A stretch of DNA of 64,000 nt, from NCBI GenBank assembly GCA_027574665.1, contig CM050657.1, positions 16,070,404 through 16,134,403 on the forward strand, written 5' to 3'. The notes below the pieces were generated by a model. That model was not told the origin of the DNA. It made no database searches and was given only the letters and a program-made list of their open reading frames with translations. Numbering within the stretch: the stretch's first letter is position 1; the number at the start of each line of letters is the position of its first letter. The DNA is from Rhynochetos jubatus. Lineage: Eukaryota > Chordata > Aves > Eurypygiformes > Rhynochetidae. Below are positions 60,001-64,000 of the stretch, one piece after another. A program made the translations under genes and the position numbers.

Positions 60001-63000
60001 TCCCTTAAGAGGGCAAACACCTTTGATAGCTCAGGGACACAATATTAACCTGTTCCTTTCTGGACTCTGGGGGGTTTGTACTTCAAAAGGGGCATGAAGG
60101 CTGAGCCATATTCTTGTTTTTAACAGTAGAAGTCAAAAAGCTGGAGAAGAGGAGTTGGCTTTTGTTCTACTGCTCTGAGACTGGCCCATGGAAAAAAATC
60201 CTAACACAGATATAACTGCATTTTGGCTACCAACGGACTTGGCAACCAAAGAATTCTCATTAACTCTAGGCTAAATACCAAGATTGAAAACACTCCAGTT
60301 CAAAGCAAAAGCAAGATCTCCACCAAATGCACAAACTTAATTATCTAAACAAGATTTTGGGGGAATGCTCAGTCCAATCAACTCAGATTCCAAAGACAGT
60401 TAGAGACATCACAATGGTTAATAAAATCCTCTCTTGATTCTAGGACTCTAGCAATGAAGGGAACATTTATTTTGCCAGTTCCCAACAACGACAAAATATG
60501 GTACAGAACTGGCCATTAATTCTTTCTAGATAGCCAAAATCCCTACACCTTATGCAGGCACACAACCCTCCCCCTCCATTTTCTATTTTACACCTATTTA
60601 ATTTAACAAAAATAGAACACAAGGCAAAACAATTGTCAGGAACAGCTGTCTGCCCTAGGGGAAGTACTGCATTAGCAAGTTGACAGTGGGGAGCAGACCC
60701 GTGCTTCTGCAGGCCCGAAACCCTGAAGGGTCAGGTACCCAGGCGATTCTTGGACAGAGGCAAGAAGGGGCAAAAGGAGCTGTTCAGGCTGCACAACTGC
60801 CCTTAAACACAATGTTGTGAGAACTCAAACTTGGGTACAGCACCAGGTATCCAAATTATCTTCCCAAGCTAGCTGTCTTCAGTGACAGCGAGAGCACCAC
60901 CCTGTCCCCTTCAGGGAGGTGCTCTGCCCCAGCTGGGAAACTGGAAGCCCAGCTAAGGCCCTGGTCCTTTTCAGGGAGAGCTGAAGTGTGAAGGCATTCA
61001 CATGCAGGGACTCCTTCAGTAGCTGAAGGGGCCTAGAAGAACAACAAGGGTCATTTTCCCTTTTTCTTGAGGGAAGTCAAAATAGGCTGTCAGCGTGGCA
61101 GACAAGGTTTTGGCCCATGGGTCTCCTTGTACCTGCATGACTATCAGCAGGTTAGTGACTACTGTTAGCCGAACCAAGACCCCTTCACAGGATCTGACTT
61201 TGAGAAAATGCAGGACATCTAACATGCCAAAAATCAGATCACTTAAAGATACCTCAGAATTAGATCTCCCAAATCACCATATCTTTCTGAAAGCCAAAAC
61301 TGCAATCCCTTAGTTACACTTTTTGTCTCATTGTTCCTGTAATATCTTTCAACAACTTGACCTGCAACAAAGCCCTGGCTCTACAAACACCCAGACACTG
61401 TGAGATATGTATATCAAACCTTTGGAGATGAATCAAATGAAAGAAAGAACAATTGTTTCTTCCAGGACTTTGGGGTGTTTGGAATCCATGCCCCTCTGCA
61501 TTCAGGGCGTATTTATCCAGTCTTTTCAAAATGAAAGTCATATTCTTTTGATTTGTGGGAGGGGTTGCTGCAGCCGGGAACTGAAGCCTCCCTTTTATTG
61601 TTGCATAAAATCTAAAGAAATAATAACAATCAACAACACTGAAGCACTGAAAGGAAACTCTTTCATCTGAAACCATAGGTGAGGTTGGGTGGATGAGTCT
61701 CTAGCTACAGGGTCATATTTAGGTCACCTTTAGGTCTGGCATAGGGACAGGTTTGCAGTGTTGCACCTGGTCTGCAATGGTTTGGTGGAGGGGCACAGGC
61801 AGCAAATGGAGCTCTTGGCTTGTGCCCTGACAGCACCTCACTGTCTTCTCTGGACAGCACCTTTCACTATTGCTCTCATTTTATCTCCTTCAAGCCTTGT
61901 GACCCATACCACAAAGCAGGTTAGGGACAGTGCTGCCATGGAGCCCGGTGCTGTGTTTCCATCCCATAGCCTTCCACTTCACTACATCTCCCAAGGTCTT
62001 GCAACAGAAACTGGAGGTTGAGTAGGTTTGTGTGTGCAAGTTTTCCCACTGCCTGGGATGCTACAACCTGGAGGTATGAATGTCGTGCTTCTAATTTCCC
62101 TAAATGGCTGGTGAATTGGAATTTGGATACCTGCTTCAAAGTGAGAGGTTAATATCACATTTTTTAATCCTGGATGCCCTGTTTTATCAGTTAAGACTTA
62201 GACTCTTTTAAGAGGAGACCACATTCAGAGATGAGAAATTCCAGTAGTTGACATCCAAATCCAGCTACTGGCTTAGGTGCACGTACTTGTAATTGAGGTG
62301 CTAACCCCCTATGATACATACGGCCTAGAGCTGAAGAGTGGCCCAGTTGTTTAAGTTCCCTATTTTGCTGGTGGCTTTTGACTAGAAGTGACACCAGTGT
62401 ATGCTTCATTTCCTGATATGAAGCTCCTGAAATCACCTCTTCAGCTTAATGTTCCCTCTCTTCTTTAAATCTCTCTTCACTCACTTCTTCCAGGCACCTT
62501 CAAAGGTGGTTCCCTGCCAGCTAAATGCAGCTTTGAACTCTCAAAAACTTACAAAAGTCAATGGAAAGACTTAACTTTCAGGTGTCCTGCAGTAATGCTT
62601 TCTGAATTGCTGTCCATCATTTTTAGCTTTATTTTTTAATTACTTTAAAGAAACATGCTCTCTTGCAAGAGTTTCTCACTTTAAGCCTTTGACACAATGG
62701 GAGCTACATGAAACTTATAGGTGGAGATCTGGAGAATACCCTAAACAAACACCTTTCTCAGTAGCTTCTAACCAATGCTAAAGGGCATCAGACTCAACAC
62801 TGCATTTCCTCCTTGCTCTGCTCCACTTTCTGCTATAAAGGAAGTAAATATGCAGTGACTTTTGAGATCCATTACATCAGGGATCACTGCATTCTTACCC
62901 AGCACAAATTGCTGTTATTCCAGGAGATATATTTTGGTATCCTTAGTTTCAACCCCAAAGCTAAATGTGATCTTGAGGCGCATCAAATATCAATAGTTTT

Positions 63001-63479
63001 TCCATTAATTACTCATGACTCTCATGCCCCCATCACAGCCATTAGAGTGCTTACAGCTCAACCATAACATAATATTTTTGACCAAAATATGTTATGCTAT
63101 TTTTTAAGGACAAGTCGTAAGATTTGTTGACATGGACATAAGATACTTCTGCTGTAAAATATAAGCAAATTAAAATCAAGTCCACAGTGGTTTGGTTTTT
63201 TAATACTCAGATTCTACCCTACAACAGTAAAATAAAGCTTTTTCTTTAATGTTATTTTAGGTACCCCAGGCAAAGCAACTGGTAACTAATTCGTTGATTT
63301 CTCATCTAGGAAACTTCCTGTAAGTGTCCATGTTCATGTAATACTCCCATTGGGCTGTATTTTGCATTCTGTTTGCTTAACTCTCTGTGAAAGAATTAAG
63401 AATGGATAGGTTTGGATCATCCTTATTTTGTTTCAAAGTACTGAATTATATTGGAGTCCTCTTGTCCATTCCCACATAA
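57001..63479. other. Non-coding unique sequence
   Basis: No gene is supported. The 117-codon frame at 58799-59152 is basic (many K, R, T, N) and ends at a natural stop, but no domain or splice context is visible. 57890-57965 has a faint reverse MIR flavour (CCCTAGCCTCATCTGCAGTAAAGG), too weak to call. An A-rich tract lies at 59332-59350. 60650-61070 is somewhat more GC-rich with no motif I recognise. Confidence 0.5.
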
Positions 63480-63675
63480 GAGACAGATCTTGGCCTGAAA
63501 GGTCTTCACTCTAAGCAAACAGGAGAAGGAGGAGAGGTGTTACTGTCTCCCTTTTACAGTCAGGTCACAGAACTTCCAAGTAACTTCCCCAAGCTTTGAT
63601 ACACTAGGTGTAAAACTAGAAGACTAACACCAGATCTTCTAAGGCTCAGCCCAGTGCCTTAATTGCATTAAGATC
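63480..63675 (+). repeat. MIR-type amniote SINE, plus orientation
   Basis: The MIR core order is readable: GTTACTGTCTCCCTTTTACAG at 63539-63559, TCACAGAACTTCCAAGTAACTTCCCCAAG at about 63564-63593, then ACCAGATCTTCTAAGGCTCAGCCCAGTGCCTTAATTGCATTAAGAT-like sequence to about 63675. Upstream, GACAGATCTTGGCCTGAAAGG...TCTAAGCAAACAGG resembles the GACAG-CCCTGCC-GAAGAG-CTTACAATCTAA segment found in some amniote MIR-related elements, so the element may extend to 63480. Confidence 0.75.
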
Positions 63676-64000
63676 TTAAGTAGCTTGAAATGATAAGGCC
63701 TTTCTTCCTGTATCTGTTGTCATGTGTGCTCAGTAGATTATTTTGCTAGCTATTAAACCAAAAGACTTGTTTTCCTTCTTTTTTTTTCCAGTTTTATAGG
63801 AACCATAATATGCCTCCAAAAATGATGGAAACTTGCAAAGAAGAGCCGTGCTTTGGTGGACCCAGGGAATGCCTGAATCTCTCTGTTTCAGCTTGGTGGT
63901 TAAAGTCAGTCCTTGAAACTTTTAAACTCATTCCAAATTTTCAGAACTGCACAGCATGCAACTGAGTGAACGATTTGACCCCAAAGATCAGGATGTTGTA
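63676..64000 (+). other. Edge segment with an exon-like open frame (weak)
   Basis: A T/C-rich tract ends in TTTTTTTTTCCAG at 63791, a good 3' splice-site form. From 63792 a frame stays open for 57 codons and then meets TGA at 63963-63965. It contains ATG at 63810 and encodes a cysteine-bearing peptide I do not recognise. There is no clear 5' splice donor, and 57 open codons are ordinary by chance. It may be a terminal exon, a non-coding RNA exon or nothing. Confidence 0.2.

Noticed and set aside
62690..62760. CAATGGGAGCTACATG resembling the palindromic amniote repeat centre
   Set aside because: No matching inverted arms around it.
1..64000. CRISPR arrays, operons, phage or plasmid features, tRNA and rRNA genes
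   Set aside because: No regularly spaced repeats, no compact gene blocks and no recognisable structural RNA sequence; the DNA is vertebrate in character.

Overview
This window looks like non-coding vertebrate DNA, most likely from a bird in Neoaves. Three things point there. A solo LTR at about 43873-44431 matches, from memory, an LTR family abundant in neoavian genomes. There are about eight worn copies of the amniote MIR SINE and no recognisable young SINE or LINE insertions. Interspersed repeats are sparse, and base composition is moderately AT-rich. I found no bacterial-type gene organisation, no rRNA or tRNA gene, no CRISPR array and no protein-coding gene I could support. The longest open frames (154, 135, 133 and 129 codons) are about what a rough estimate predicts by chance for 64 kb of this composition. 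None carries a recognisable domain, and none sits in a convincing exon context. The window is therefore either intergenic (a gene desert) or intronic; the sequence does not say which gene lies nearby.

Layout. 1-3180 is ordinary unique sequence with an A/C-rich tract. 3181-3385 is an isolated CpG-rich patch with a perfect CRE (TGACGTCA) and a CACGTG E-box. 5570-7520 holds two MIR copies and an inverted-repeat fossil, with several simple repeats. 7860-9400 and 14480-17860 form the most distinctive block: low-repeat sequence with clustered TAATTA-type homeodomain sites, POU octamers and small palindromes, which reads like developmental conserved non-coding sequence. The strongest candidate is 15880-16370. 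18296-22635 carries three MIR copies, one apparently split by an A-rich insert.

22636-43872 is mostly unique sequence with two further MIRs, two inverted-repeat fossils and two short tandem duplications. 43873-44431 is the LTR, on the minus strand. 44432-47070 contains a purine-rich strand and a 32-bp tandem duplication. 50980-51330 is a degenerate CpG-containing tandem array built on a GCAAGTCAC core. The rest is featureless apart from a MIR at 63480-63675 and a weak exon-like open frame at the right edge.

Nothing here amounts to a new multi-gene system. The parts most worth checking are the enhancer-like block, the orphan CpG patch, the GCAAGTCAC array, and the palindromic fossil repeats. 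All calls rest on reading the sequence and remembered consensus patterns; no alignment or database search was run.
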